From positions 1 through 50,986 of the IMG/VR virus record IMGVR_UViG_3300037245_000802: a DNA stretch of 50,986 nt, one strand, 5' to 3'. The notes below the pieces were generated by a model, which worked only from the letters and a program-made list of their open reading frames with translations, searched no databases and was not told the origin of the DNA. A program made the translations under genes and the position numbers. Every line of letters starts with the position of its first letter. The first letter of the stretch is position 1. This document shows positions 39,083 to 46,235 of the stretch, in pieces. The DNA is from a virus.

Positions 39083-39792
39083 GCATTCCTCCTATTACCA
39101 ACAGCATCACCAAATGCCTTGGCTAAGTCGAGTAGCTGGTTGATAGGTAGGTCTATCTTCAGCACTTTGATTTTCATATTAGGGTCAATCAACATGCCCG
39201 ACAGCCATCTGTGGTGACCGTCAATGATATGGTCATCACTACTGACCACAAAAGCGTGTGTTGATATGAACTTCCTTGACCCCTTGATTCCCTCACGAAC
39301 AGTGTTCCTCATCGACTTGTCAAAGTAAATCTGTTTCTGTATGGGCTTCAGCATCTTAATGGTGTCGGTGGTCATGGTTGCCTTAACCACGTCATCACTC
39401 TTGGCACCACCGTCATGTTTGGGTTCACCGTCTTCCAGCCAATTTTTTGCCTTCTTGCCTTTAAGAAACTCAGGGAAGAGGTTGGCTTGGTCTGTATCAG
39501 GCGCAAAGGGAGCATTTATATCAATCTCCCCATTCTTCAGGTGGTTCAGGAGAGTCTTGATATCCTTGTCATCAATTACTGGCATGTCCTTGCGCTTGGT
39601 GTAACCCAAGCTGGCTTGATGTTTTGCCATCTCAAACTGCTTATCGAAGTCAGGTAGCTCTTGGTATAGGTCAACCCCTTTCTCATCCATGAGCTTCCGT
39701 GTAAATGCTCGTGCATCATCTAGTGAGGTATTTATGATTTCCATAGTACCCGGTACCTGACCGCTTTCTATTAAATATTTTTGTAATCTCAT
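39079..39792 (-). CDS. Tagged ParB-like protein
   Basis: 237 aa. Tag MRLQKYLIE then Ser. Near the end, V-V-S-S-D-D-H-I-I-D-G-H-H-R-W (residues 182-196) is the ParB/sulfiredoxin-like catalytic motif (D-G-H-x-R), which in this fold binds nucleotides or cuts DNA. With the tag, this would be a packaged protein able to act on nucleic acid or nucleotides right after ejection. Confidence 0.75.
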   Translation of the reverse strand: MRLQKYLIESGQVPGTMEIINTSLDDARAFTRKLMDEKGVDLYQELPDFDKQFEMAKHQASLGYTKRKDMPVIDDKDIKTLLNHLKNGEIDINAPFAPDTDQANLFPEFLKGKKAKNWLEDGEPKHDGGAKSDDVVKATMTTDTIKMLKPIQKQIYFDKSMRNTVREGIKGSRKFISTHAFVVSSDDHIIDGHHRWLSGMLIDPNMKIKVLKIDLPINQLLDLAKAFGDAVGNRRNA

Positions 39793-40280
39793 TTGCCGAA
39801 CCTCCTTCTCAGAGTCTTAATGTACCCTTTAACCTCTATGGGGTTCAGGTCATACTTTTTTAGCCACTTATAATCAAAATCTAATAATTCGTCGATACGG
39901 TCACTATTTAAAGCTCTCATGTCATGGTCACCAATTACCAGCAGATTGTATAGGGAATCAGAGTTCATGTTGGTCATCCTGTTATCAACATCGAACATCA
40001 CGATTTGTTCGGCACCTGAGCCACGTTGCCAGTATAAATCCCAGCTAAAATATCCAAGGTCGTTCTTTAGCTCAGGTGACTGCAACATATGTCTGTGCAT
40101 GATATCACCAGAGGCAAAGTAAATGTTCTCTTCCTCCAAATCCATGATGATTCTGAATCCATACCCAACATCAGCCAATTCCTTTATCTCTTTCTTTGAG
40201 GGATTCTTGAATATATCATAGATTTCTCCAAAGTTAACTGATGACAGATATTTCTCATTTAGGTATCTTTTTAATCTCAT
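39789..40280 (-). CDS. Tagged protein (MRLKRYLNE)
   Basis: 163 aa. ATG 40280 chosen to place tag MRLKRYLNE at the N-terminus. The body has many aromatic and acidic residues, no named domain. ATGA overlap with the ParB-like gene. Confidence 0.75.
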   Translation of the reverse strand: MRLKRYLNEKYLSSVNFGEIYDIFKNPSKKEIKELADVGYGFRIIMDLEEENIYFASGDIMHRHMLQSPELKNDLGYFSWDLYWQRGSGAEQIVMFDVDNRMTNMNSDSLYNLLVIGDHDMRALNSDRIDELLDFDYKWLKKYDLNPIEVKGYIKTLRRRFGK

Positions 40281-41098
40281 AGCTTGTCTAGTAACCTCCA
40301 CATATCTTTGGAAGTGGGTATTTTTTGTAGCTTTCTTGTGAGCAAGCCTTCACGATGCATACGTTTTAGCATGTGTTTCATATACTCATCATATTCATTG
40401 TTCAAAATAGATTTACGAATAACACCAAGAAATGGGGATTTTAGTTGCACGATATCCGTCCAAGTAATATCATTCCATGTTTTTTTGTTGTCTCTTTTTA
40501 TCTGTTTGATTGAGTGTATCTGAGCATCAATTTCTATAAAAGTTTGATTGACGTTACCGTGACCTTGTTTCATTACATCCCATTCATGACCCACGTGTTC
40601 AGCCGCTCTATTCAACAATTTGGTAATATTCTTATCATGTAATGAATCATTCAGCCAATGAGAGAGTTCATGATATATTGAACCCTTGATGGCAGACACA
40701 GACAATTCCTCTACGAATCTTTTCATCTTAGTGCCAACCATGCCCTCTACTCTGTCCATATCAAAATTAGCACTTCTCAATATATCAACTTGTTGGGCGT
40801 TAAATGAAAAATGGATAACATTTTCCGCTGGGCTATAGTAGTTCCCCTTATCATCAACCGTAAGGTATATGTCTATGGGATTGACAGCATGTGCCTCTTT
40901 TGCTTGTTTAGATTTAAGCTCACCACTGGATATACTATCACTTTTCGAGTTGGTTCTCCCTCGAACCAGCATGTCAAACTTGTGATAATCACCTTTCAAC
41001 CAATACTTGTGTATGTGCTTGAAAATCTTATTATAGACCAAATCAACATCGGCATTAATGTTGAATGTCTTCTCTGTCAGGTAACGTTGAAGTCTCAT
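40277..41098 (-). CDS. Tagged HExxH (zincin-like) protein
   Basis: 273 aa. Tag MRLQRYLTE then Lys. H143-E144-L-S-H147 within I-Y-H-E-L-S-H-W-L is a zinc metalloprotease signature in a predicted helix, with E-I-D-A-Q further on as a possible third ligand. Inferred to be a packaged protease that would act on a host protein, or on the capsid interior. ATGA overlap with the next gene. Confidence 0.75.
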   Translation of the reverse strand: MRLQRYLTEKTFNINADVDLVYNKIFKHIHKYWLKGDYHKFDMLVRGRTNSKSDSISSGELKSKQAKEAHAVNPIDIYLTVDDKGNYYSPAENVIHFSFNAQQVDILRSANFDMDRVEGMVGTKMKRFVEELSVSAIKGSIYHELSHWLNDSLHDKNITKLLNRAAEHVGHEWDVMKQGHGNVNQTFIEIDAQIHSIKQIKRDNKKTWNDITWTDIVQLKSPFLGVIRKSILNNEYDEYMKHMLKRMHREGLLTRKLQKIPTSKDMWRLLDKL

Positions 41099-41099
41099 A

Positions 41100-41849
41100 T
41101 CATGTCCATTTTATTTTGCTGTGCATGGAATTCAGTACCTTGTGTTGTATGTCCTTTCCCTTGGAGCTTTTTAGTCCAGTGTAAACCAGTGCCAACATAA
41201 GGTTATAAATTTTCAATCCAAGCCAAGGTGCTGAGATTAGCGTACCCGTAGCCAATAATGTTGTAAGCATCAGACCCTCCGGTGATACAAACAGGTCTGT
41301 AAGGCTGAAGTTTCCAGACAGAGCTTTGGCCATATTGGTGAAATCCATGTCATATTCCAAGTTGCCGATAAATGTCATGTTGAGCCATATCCAGAACAAC
41401 AGGCCAGCAACAGCCGGTCCAGCTAATTTGGCTAGTATCGGATGACTCTCAAACAACTCATCTGCTTTCATGGCACCTGAACGAAGCTTTTGGATTGCTT
41501 GTGTCTTGTGTAATTGTTTGAAGGTAGTCAACAGACCATCACGTATCAGAACGGATAGTGCGTCAACAGCCTTGATAAGTTTGCCTATACTCCAACCCAG
41601 TGACTTGAATAGATTGTACATTGATTTGCTCTTGAATGCGTCAAGTACGTCACCCATACCAATCTGGAAATCGGCACCTATTTTTAAAAGGTCTGTTTTC
41701 ACTCTATCAAGCACCTTAGTTAACACACCGATGGTTTTGTCTTTGATGTCACCCCAAAGCCCCTCGTTGACACCAAAGGCATAGTCAACTGCGATACAGT
41801 ATTGTTCATACGTTATATTTTGTTCATTCAGGTATGTGCTAAATTGCAT
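41100..41849 (-). CDS. Tagged membrane-active protein (MQFSTYLNE)
   Basis: 249 aa. ATG 41849 puts the tag MQFSTYLNE at the start; a second V-N-E-G lies near residue 28. The body is amphipathic and the last 120 residues contain two or three hydrophobic segments (A-G-P-A-V-A-G-L-L-F-W-I-W-L and L-L-A-T-G-T-L-I). A packaged protein with membrane helices could help cross or modify the host inner membrane. Confidence 0.7.
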   Translation of the reverse strand: MQFSTYLNEQNITYEQYCIAVDYAFGVNEGLWGDIKDKTIGVLTKVLDRVKTDLLKIGADFQIGMGDVLDAFKSKSMYNLFKSLGWSIGKLIKAVDALSVLIRDGLLTTFKQLHKTQAIQKLRSGAMKADELFESHPILAKLAGPAVAGLLFWIWLNMTFIGNLEYDMDFTNMAKALSGNFSLTDLFVSPEGLMLTTLLATGTLISAPWLGLKIYNLMLALVYTGLKSSKGKDIQHKVLNSMHSKIKWT

Positions 41850-42405
41850 TGGCTTCCTCGTGCTTTTCTTCCAATCTACGGAAAAGCATGTCAATTAGTT
41901 TCTTCATTATATATAAAAAAATTGGTATGATTATGGCGTTAACCAAGGGATTGTCTACTTTAATGCCCTTGAAGACACTAACAGAATCAAGAATTGCTTG
42001 TTTGATGTAATGTTTCTCTCTCTCCAAGGCTTCCTTCTCATCCTCTAGTCTGTCTATACGCGCTTGCAGTTCATCTCGCATGGGGTCACTTGATGGTGGT
42101 GTTGGACGTGAAGCCGCAAATGACCCAGATGGTGCACTTAACGCTGATGGTGCACGTGAGAGTCTGCGAGAAGGTTCTGCGGCAGCACTTTGAGGAGACA
42201 TAATCTCTTGAACCATTCGTAGGTCATGTTGTTCCAGAGATAGTTCCTCTTGGGTTTCTTCTATTATTTGATAGTTCTCTTCTATCTCCATTTGGGCTAC
42301 TTGACCATTGACCACGTATGTGTTATAGTTGTACGATACCCACGTACCGAAACACAAAAGACCTATAGTAAGGTATGTACCAAATCGCCACCATTTAAAT
42401 TTCAT
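41839..42405 (-). CDS. Membrane protein with coiled coil
   Basis: 188 aa. A transmembrane helix at each end (about 10-27 and 155-170), a coiled coil, and a Pro/Ala/Ser-rich linker in the middle. GAGGAGAAC upstream of the ATG. Lacks the L-x-E tag. First gene of the leftward operon; overlaps the start of the next. Confidence 0.7.
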   Translation of the reverse strand: MKFKWWRFGTYLTIGLLCFGTWVSYNYNTYVVNGQVAQMEIEENYQIIEETQEELSLEQHDLRMVQEIMSPQSAAAEPSRRLSRAPSALSAPSGSFAASRPTPPSSDPMRDELQARIDRLEDEKEALEREKHYIKQAILDSVSVFKGIKVDNPLVNAIIIPIFLYIMKKLIDMLFRRLEEKHEEANAI

Positions 42406-42429
42406 AATGTTCTCCTCACAGTTCTCTAG

Positions 42430-42437
42430 TATTTATT
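42430..42437 (-). promoter_or_regulatory. Late promoter box variant AATAAATA (minus strand)
   Basis: AATAAATACT on the minus strand, one base off TATAAATA, about 25 nt before the ATG at 42405. It could drive the minus-strand tagged cluster. Overlaps the region of the rightward promoter. Confidence 0.5.
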
Positions 42438-42440
42438 CTA

Positions 42441-42470
42441 TTGACACACCTGCTTAACGTCTGGTATAGT
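42441..42470 (+). promoter_or_regulatory. Early promoter with leaderless start
   Basis: TTGACA (42441-42446), 18-nt spacer, TATAGT (42465-42470). The predicted start (42477) is exactly the A of the next ATG, and no SD is present. Confidence 0.7.
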
Positions 42471-42476
42471 GTTTTT

Positions 42477-42719
42477 ATGTTGACCTACAATAATCTAAAA
42501 TATCTCGGACGGAGAATGCTCATTTATGCGGCTGTGAATGGTATTCTGATGTTGGTGACACTAAGCGTGGGTTCCACGCTTAACATTCCCGAAATATCGA
42601 CTCTGGCTTTTGGTTTTTGGGCTGGTATGGTTATCTGTTTAGGAACGTTTTTGTACTGTAGCAACAGGATTGATGAAGCCAAGATGCGGAGAATATTAGA
42701 GGAAATAAGGACAATGTAG
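42477..42719 (+). CDS. Two-helix membrane protein
   Basis: 80 aa. Two transmembrane segments (about 15-30 and 38-60), then a charged end. ATG 42477 at the predicted transcription start; an in-frame ATG at 42516 lies after GGACGGAG but too close. Unknown function. Confidence 0.6.
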   Translation: MLTYNNLKYLGRRMLIYAAVNGILMLVTLSVGSTLNIPEISTLAFGFWAGMVICLGTFLYCSNRIDEAKMRRILEEIRTM

Positions 42720-43052
42720 ATGACTATCACATTTTGGAAACACATATACGACCGACAAAGGTGTTTGTACTGGAAGGTTCTAATTCCCCAGTGGATATGC
42801 ACACTGATGACCATTTTTGATGTGGATGAATGGCTCTGGGTGCAAGGATTTTTGTGGGGAGGTGGGTTTCTTTTTATGTACATGTTTTTGTCATGCTTGG
42901 TTATAGTGTTAATGTGTCTTTCATTATATTCTATGCGTGTGGTTTCTAAACACCAAAATCAAATGTTACAAGAGATACGTTTGCGGTATGAACGAGAAAT
43001 GCAAGAGATACGTGACCGCGCAAGGGGTTATACAAGAGGGAACGGCCAATGA
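42720..43052 (+). CDS. Membrane protein with basic coiled tail
   Basis: 110 aa. Two hydrophobic helices (about 20-35 and 45-68) and a charged C-terminal helix rich in Arg/Glu. Starts one base after the previous stop. Unknown function. Confidence 0.65.
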   Translation: MTITFWKHIYDRQRCLYWKVLIPQWICTLMTIFDVDEWLWVQGFLWGGGFLFMYMFLSCLVIVLMCLSLYSMRVVSKHQNQMLQEIRLRYEREMQEIRDRARGYTRGNGQ

Positions 43053-43303
43053 AATACTATCCAGTAGGACTCAAGTGGGAAACGAAGGGCTACCATTGTA
43101 CCATCTTAGGTACTGATGAATGTACAGACGGGGTTCATTACTGGTTATCTCACAGAGTAGAATGGAACCCGAAGTATGGGTATTCTACTAAGCACACAAA
43201 AAAGATGAGCACAAGGAAACTTGCCAAAGAATTCAAACGATTAGGAATTACCCAGCCAGTGGAAGATAAAAATCACTTCGAAGAGGGATTGTTTGAGATA
43301 TGA
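43049..43303 (+). CDS. Small protein with C-terminal FEEGLFEI tail
   Basis: 84 aa, basic and strand-rich. It ends H-F-E-E-G-L-F-E-I, the first of a dozen shared acidic-Leu-Phe tails in this region. ATGA overlaps at both ends couple it to its neighbours. Function unknown. Confidence 0.7.
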   Translation: MKYYPVGLKWETKGYHCTILGTDECTDGVHYWLSHRVEWNPKYGYSTKHTKKMSTRKLAKEFKRLGITQPVEDKNHFEEGLFEI

Positions 43304-43485
43304 GTAACTGCATATGTGCAAACCCATTGATACTCACAGATATAGACAAGGGTGACCATATCTATTATGTTTGCCGTGATTGTGGGAAGACGTACAGATA
43401 CCACCACACCGACCCCCTTGTGGCTGGTGTTGTTGCATTTGAGCGAAGTAAGGTAAAACTGGATGATAATTTATTTCGTATTTAA
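43300..43485 (+). CDS. Small zinc ribbon with C-terminal LDDNLFRI tail
   Basis: 61 aa. C-x-C early and C-R-D-C later form a zinc ribbon, followed by a linker and the tail L-D-D-N-L-F-R-I. A zinc ribbon with a docking tail suggests a small nucleic-acid or polymerase-associated factor (inference). Confidence 0.7.
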   Translation: MSNCICANPLILTDIDKGDHIYYVCRDCGKTYRYHHTDPLVAGVVAFERSKVKLDDNLFRI

Positions 43486-43498
43486 TGTACGATTATGC

Positions 43499-43527
43499 TT
43501 GTATTGTTGACGTAACCTTGATATGAT
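43499..43527 (+). promoter_or_regulatory. Early promoter with GTAACCTTGA box
   Basis: TTGTAT (43499-43504), 17-nt spacer, TATGAT (43522-43527). The spacer ends GTAACCTTGA, matching the box at 20743 and 45232. In the leader, TTATC/GATAA (43552-43556, 43562-43566) puts AAGGA in a hairpin loop. Confidence 0.65.
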
Positions 43528-43568
43528 GTAGTTGTAAGGCGGGATAAACAATTATCAAGGAGATAATA

Positions 43569-43886
43569 ATGAAATTCGAAAGAGCTAACTTTGATTACAG
43601 CGGCGGGTATCTTCACTACGAAGGCAAGTTTATTGCACGTTTCAAGCACGTTGCAAGCAACAAGCCGACCTTCTTGACCTTCCTGATTAAGAATTTCACC
43701 CAAGAAGAGTACTTCGAAGCAACTTCTGGTAATGGAATCGACAATACTCCTGTGAAGGTTCTTGAAAGCAAAGGTTACGTTGCCGCTCACATCAGGAAGA
43801 TGCTGAAGCAAGAAGGTTACAGTGTTGACCGCGCAGGTTATGATGCATATCTTGATGACTGTGTTGCTAAGTACGCAAACAAATAA
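43569..43886 (+). CDS. Small basic hypothetical protein
   Basis: 105 aa, aromatic and basic, AAGGAG upstream. First gene after its promoter. No tail and no tag. Unknown function. Confidence 0.7.
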   Translation: MKFERANFDYSGGYLHYEGKFIARFKHVASNKPTFLTFLIKNFTQEEYFEATSGNGIDNTPVKVLESKGYVAAHIRKMLKQEGYSVDRAGYDAYLDDCVAKYANK

Positions 43887-43897
43887 GGAGAAACACC

Positions 43898-44278
43898 ATG
43901 TGTAAATTTTCTGATATTCATAATGAAGCCGTAAACGCTGGTCTGGAAGCAGGTGAAGCCCATAAACCAGTACCAATGATAGTTGGAAGTCCTTCGACCC
44001 TGTTTGGTAATGACATTGACCCAAATAAACCCGTGTATCATGTTGATTCGGGTGTCTGTGGGTTTGCTTGGGTGAAAATTCGCCCCGCACGTGGCAAGTT
44101 TGTAACGTGGTTGAAGAGTAATAACATTGGTCGCAGGGATGATTATGCGGGTGGTTACCGTATCCCATGCTTCGAGTTTGGTCAGTCTCTTGAGAAAAAA
44201 GAGCGTTATGCTAGTGCATATGCCAGAGTTCTCAAGACGCATGGCATCAATGCTCATTCTGATTCTAGGATGGATTAA
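43898..44278 (+). CDS. Hypothetical protein
   Basis: 126 aa. Contains V-D-S-G-V-C-G-F-A-W-V and K-F-V-T-W-L-K stretches, seen in a phage family of unknown function. AAGGAG before the ATG. Stop overlaps the next ATG. Confidence 0.7.
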   Translation: MCKFSDIHNEAVNAGLEAGEAHKPVPMIVGSPSTLFGNDIDPNKPVYHVDSGVCGFAWVKIRPARGKFVTWLKSNNIGRRDDYAGGYRIPCFEFGQSLEKKERYASAYARVLKTHGINAHSDSRMD

Positions 44279-44526
44279 TGAGCTACCGTAAAGGCGATTT
44301 ATTCGTACACAAAGCCAAGGGTACCATTGCCGTTGTCATAAAGGTTGACAATGAGAAGGGTACCTTTGACTTTAAATACAGTAACCCCAACGAGAATGGT
44401 TGCACGTGGGATATACTGACCGACAACCCCTTGGATGAGATTAAACATGCTGTTGATGAGGGATTTGTGGTCATGTACCGACCATACACCAGCTTTCTTG
44501 ACGATAGCTTGTTTGAGGTAGACTGA
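44278..44526 (+). CDS. Small beta-rich protein with C-terminal DDSLFEV tail
   Basis: 82 aa. The start S-Y-R-K-G-D-L-F-V-H looks like a small SH3/KOW-type barrel. Ends F-L-D-D-S-L-F-E-V-D, one of the shared tails. Coupled by overlaps on both sides. Confidence 0.65.
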   Translation: MSYRKGDLFVHKAKGTIAVVIKVDNEKGTFDFKYSNPNENGCTWDILTDNPLDEIKHAVDEGFVVMYRPYTSFLDDSLFEVD

Positions 44527-44741
44527 TGAATAATAATGAACAGAACATAGCCATATCCATATCAGGTTTGATGACACTAAATATAACCAAAGAGAATGCT
44601 TACGACCTGATAAAAGAGAGTGATTATTGTGTTGGGTGTGATGTGGAACTTGTATGGCACCACCTTGACGATATCCTGAATGGCAAGGATGTATCTATTC
44701 AATTGCCAACAGACTTCCCAGAGGACTTGTTCAAGCTATGA
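44526..44741 (+). CDS. Small protein with C-terminal PEDLFKL tail
   Basis: 71 aa, acidic, helical. Ends D-F-P-E-D-L-F-K-L, shared tail. Overlaps the neighbours by the usual start-stop overlaps. Confidence 0.65.
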   Translation: MNNNEQNIAISISGLMTLNITKENAYDLIKESDYCVGCDVELVWHHLDDILNGKDVSIQLPTDFPEDLFKL

Positions 44742-44974
44742 GGTATCAGGTCGGGGATAAATTTGTTGGTGTCTGCTCCGATGGTTCGCCTTTTGTTGGG
44801 CATGTAGAAAAGGTGAGCCTTCCAAACAGAAAATACTTTATTGTGTGGAGGTATGAAGATGCTGAAAACCGCCAGAGTTGGTATAGTGAGGCATGGGTGG
44901 TTGACTACACAAAAAGAATGGAATATGAACCACTAAAAATTGTAACATTTGATGAGGAGCTATTCACAATATGA
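44738..44974 (+). CDS. Small barrel-like protein with C-terminal DEELFTI tail
   Basis: 78 aa. The start Y-Q-V-G-D-K-F-V-G-V is the strand pattern of an SH3-like barrel. Ends T-F-D-E-E-L-F-T-I, shared tail. Confidence 0.65.
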   Translation: MRYQVGDKFVGVCSDGSPFVGHVEKVSLPNRKYFIVWRYEDAENRQSWYSEAWVVDYTKRMEYEPLKIVTFDEELFTI

Positions 44975-45141
44975 AAGGAAGCAAATCACTGCGACAATTT
45001 ATAAACAGGATGCGTAGGAAGTATGGGAAGAAGAACGGCAACCTTCCTAGACATTTCTTTGACCATCCTATCTTTGAGGTGGAAGATGAAACAAACAAAA
45101 ACAACTACAAGCGACACAAAGAAAAGAACAAGCGAGACTGA
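44971..45141 (+). CDS. Small basic protein
   Basis: 56 aa, strongly basic (many Lys and Arg). ATGA overlap with the previous gene. The next gene starts inside it. Confidence 0.55.
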   Translation: MKGSKSLRQFINRMRRKYGKKNGNLPRHFFDHPIFEVEDETNKNNYKRHKEKNKRD

Positions 45142-45235
45142 CAGCCGATACGGTGAGCCATGTACCAGATGTGCTACCCCATTGGTAGTTCGTGAAGGTC
45201 AAACTATTTGTCCTTCCTGTGACGTTTTTTATTGA
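45086..45235 (+). CDS. Small zinc-ribbon protein
   Basis: 49 aa. C-x2-C twice (C-T-R-C and C-P-S-C) with a basic N-terminus. GAGGTGG before ATG 45086 supports this start over an upstream in-frame one. It overlaps the basic protein by 56 bases in another frame. Confidence 0.6.
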   Translation: MKQTKTTTSDTKKRTSETDSRYGEPCTRCATPLVVREGQTICPSCDVFY

Positions 45236-45260
45236 CAGGTTGAAGTAACCTTGGTAAGAT
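45232..45260 (+). promoter_or_regulatory. Early promoter with GTAACCTTGG box
   Basis: TTGACA (45232-45237), 17-nt spacer ending TGAAGTAACCTTGG, TAAGAT (45255-45260). Nearly identical to the spacer of the promoter at 20743. GATTA/TAATC follows at the predicted start. Confidence 0.75.
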
Positions 45261-45295
45261 GATTATGTAATCAACACCAACCAAGGAGAAACACA

Positions 45296-45670
45296 ATGAG
45301 TAACGATTTTCCGAGATGGGAAGACCTGAGCGAGAGAGAGCAACTTCTGTCCATTTACAGTGACATGCACAAGGATGTTTATGGTTGCCGCCGCTATCCC
45401 AGTGAGATGACGCTTGAAGAACTCAAGCAAGCGTTGGTTCGGTTGGAAGAGGATGTGGTAGAAGAGATTGCACACCAGAAAGAGCGGGAAGCCAGAGCCA
45501 TTAAGGACTTCGAAGCTCTTATCTCTAACACCATCAAGAATGGTGCCATTGACCGTCAGAACGCAATCGAATGGTTGCGTCAGGCTGAAGCCGATGAGTG
45601 GTACGATGATGGTTACTTTGAATACTCCAATGGGCTTCCTTATGGGTATCTTGCAAAAGAGGCGGCATAA
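45296..45670 (+). CDS. Hypothetical acidic helical protein
   Basis: 124 aa, helical, acidic, with a Tyr-rich end. AAGGAG upstream. First gene after the promoter. Stop overlaps the next start. Unknown function. Confidence 0.7.
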   Translation: MSNDFPRWEDLSEREQLLSIYSDMHKDVYGCRRYPSEMTLEELKQALVRLEEDVVEEIAHQKEREARAIKDFEALISNTIKNGAIDRQNAIEWLRQAEADEWYDDGYFEYSNGLPYGYLAKEAA

Positions 45671-45933
45671 TGCTAGAAGTTGGTAAGACATATAGGGTTT
45701 ACCCTGATACTTGGGATGAACCCTATTTGTTTGAAATCATCAAATATGTTCCCCAAACACACCAATTTGATAGTGGGCATTTCACAGTGAAATGTACCTC
45801 AATTATTGGTGATTTTGATTCAGTTGAACTTGACTATGCTGAGACAGTTATGTTGGCTTGGCAAGAAGAGGGATTCATTCAAGAGATTCCCCCAGTTGGC
45901 AAAGTTTTTGATGAGGATTTATTCGAGCTATGA
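45670..45933 (+). CDS. Small barrel-like protein with C-terminal DEDLFEL tail
   Basis: 87 aa. The start L-E-V-G-K-T-Y-R-V-Y suggests an SH3-like barrel. Ends V-F-D-E-D-L-F-E-L, shared tail. ATGA overlap with the next gene. Confidence 0.65.
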   Translation: MLEVGKTYRVYPDTWDEPYLFEIIKYVPQTHQFDSGHFTVKCTSIIGDFDSVELDYAETVMLAWQEEGFIQEIPPVGKVFDEDLFEL

Positions 45934-46169
45934 GTTATCATTTTTGGAAATCTGTTTTACGGGGCGTGATAATGGCAGATATTATCGGCGTTATTGGTTT
46001 ATGTCTACTCCTATTCGGTGATGATATTGTAGGGATACAATACAAAATGATAGCAATTTTGTATGTTGTCTTAACCCTTTGTACCTTTTATTCATATGCC
46101 GTTTATAAATTTACACGTCAAGCAGCGCGGGTGCGGAATCTCAATCGGGTGCACCCACCAAGGCGTTGA
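45930..46169 (+). CDS. Small membrane protein
   Basis: 79 aa. Two hydrophobic helices (about 12-30 and 38-58) and a basic tail. Unknown function. Confidence 0.65.
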   Translation: MSYHFWKSVLRGVIMADIIGVIGLCLLLFGDDIVGIQYKMIAILYVVLTLCTFYSYAVYKFTRQAARVRNLNRVHPPRR

Positions 46170-46222
46170 TATGGAAAGACCAAATCTTTTCACCAATTGT
46201 TTACCATATATTGTTATAGTCA

Positions 46223-46230
46223 TATAAATA
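46223..46230 (+). promoter_or_regulatory. T4-type late promoter box TATAAATA, leaderless
   Basis: Exact TATAAATA; the predicted start point 46236 is the A of the next ATG. No SD is visible upstream of that ATG. Confidence 0.7.
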
Positions 46231-46235
46231 CAAGT

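Noticed and set aside
43482-44168. 228-codon open frame on the minus strand
   Set aside because: Antisense to two genes with SD and a promoter (43569, 43898); composition is that of a reverse-strand shadow.
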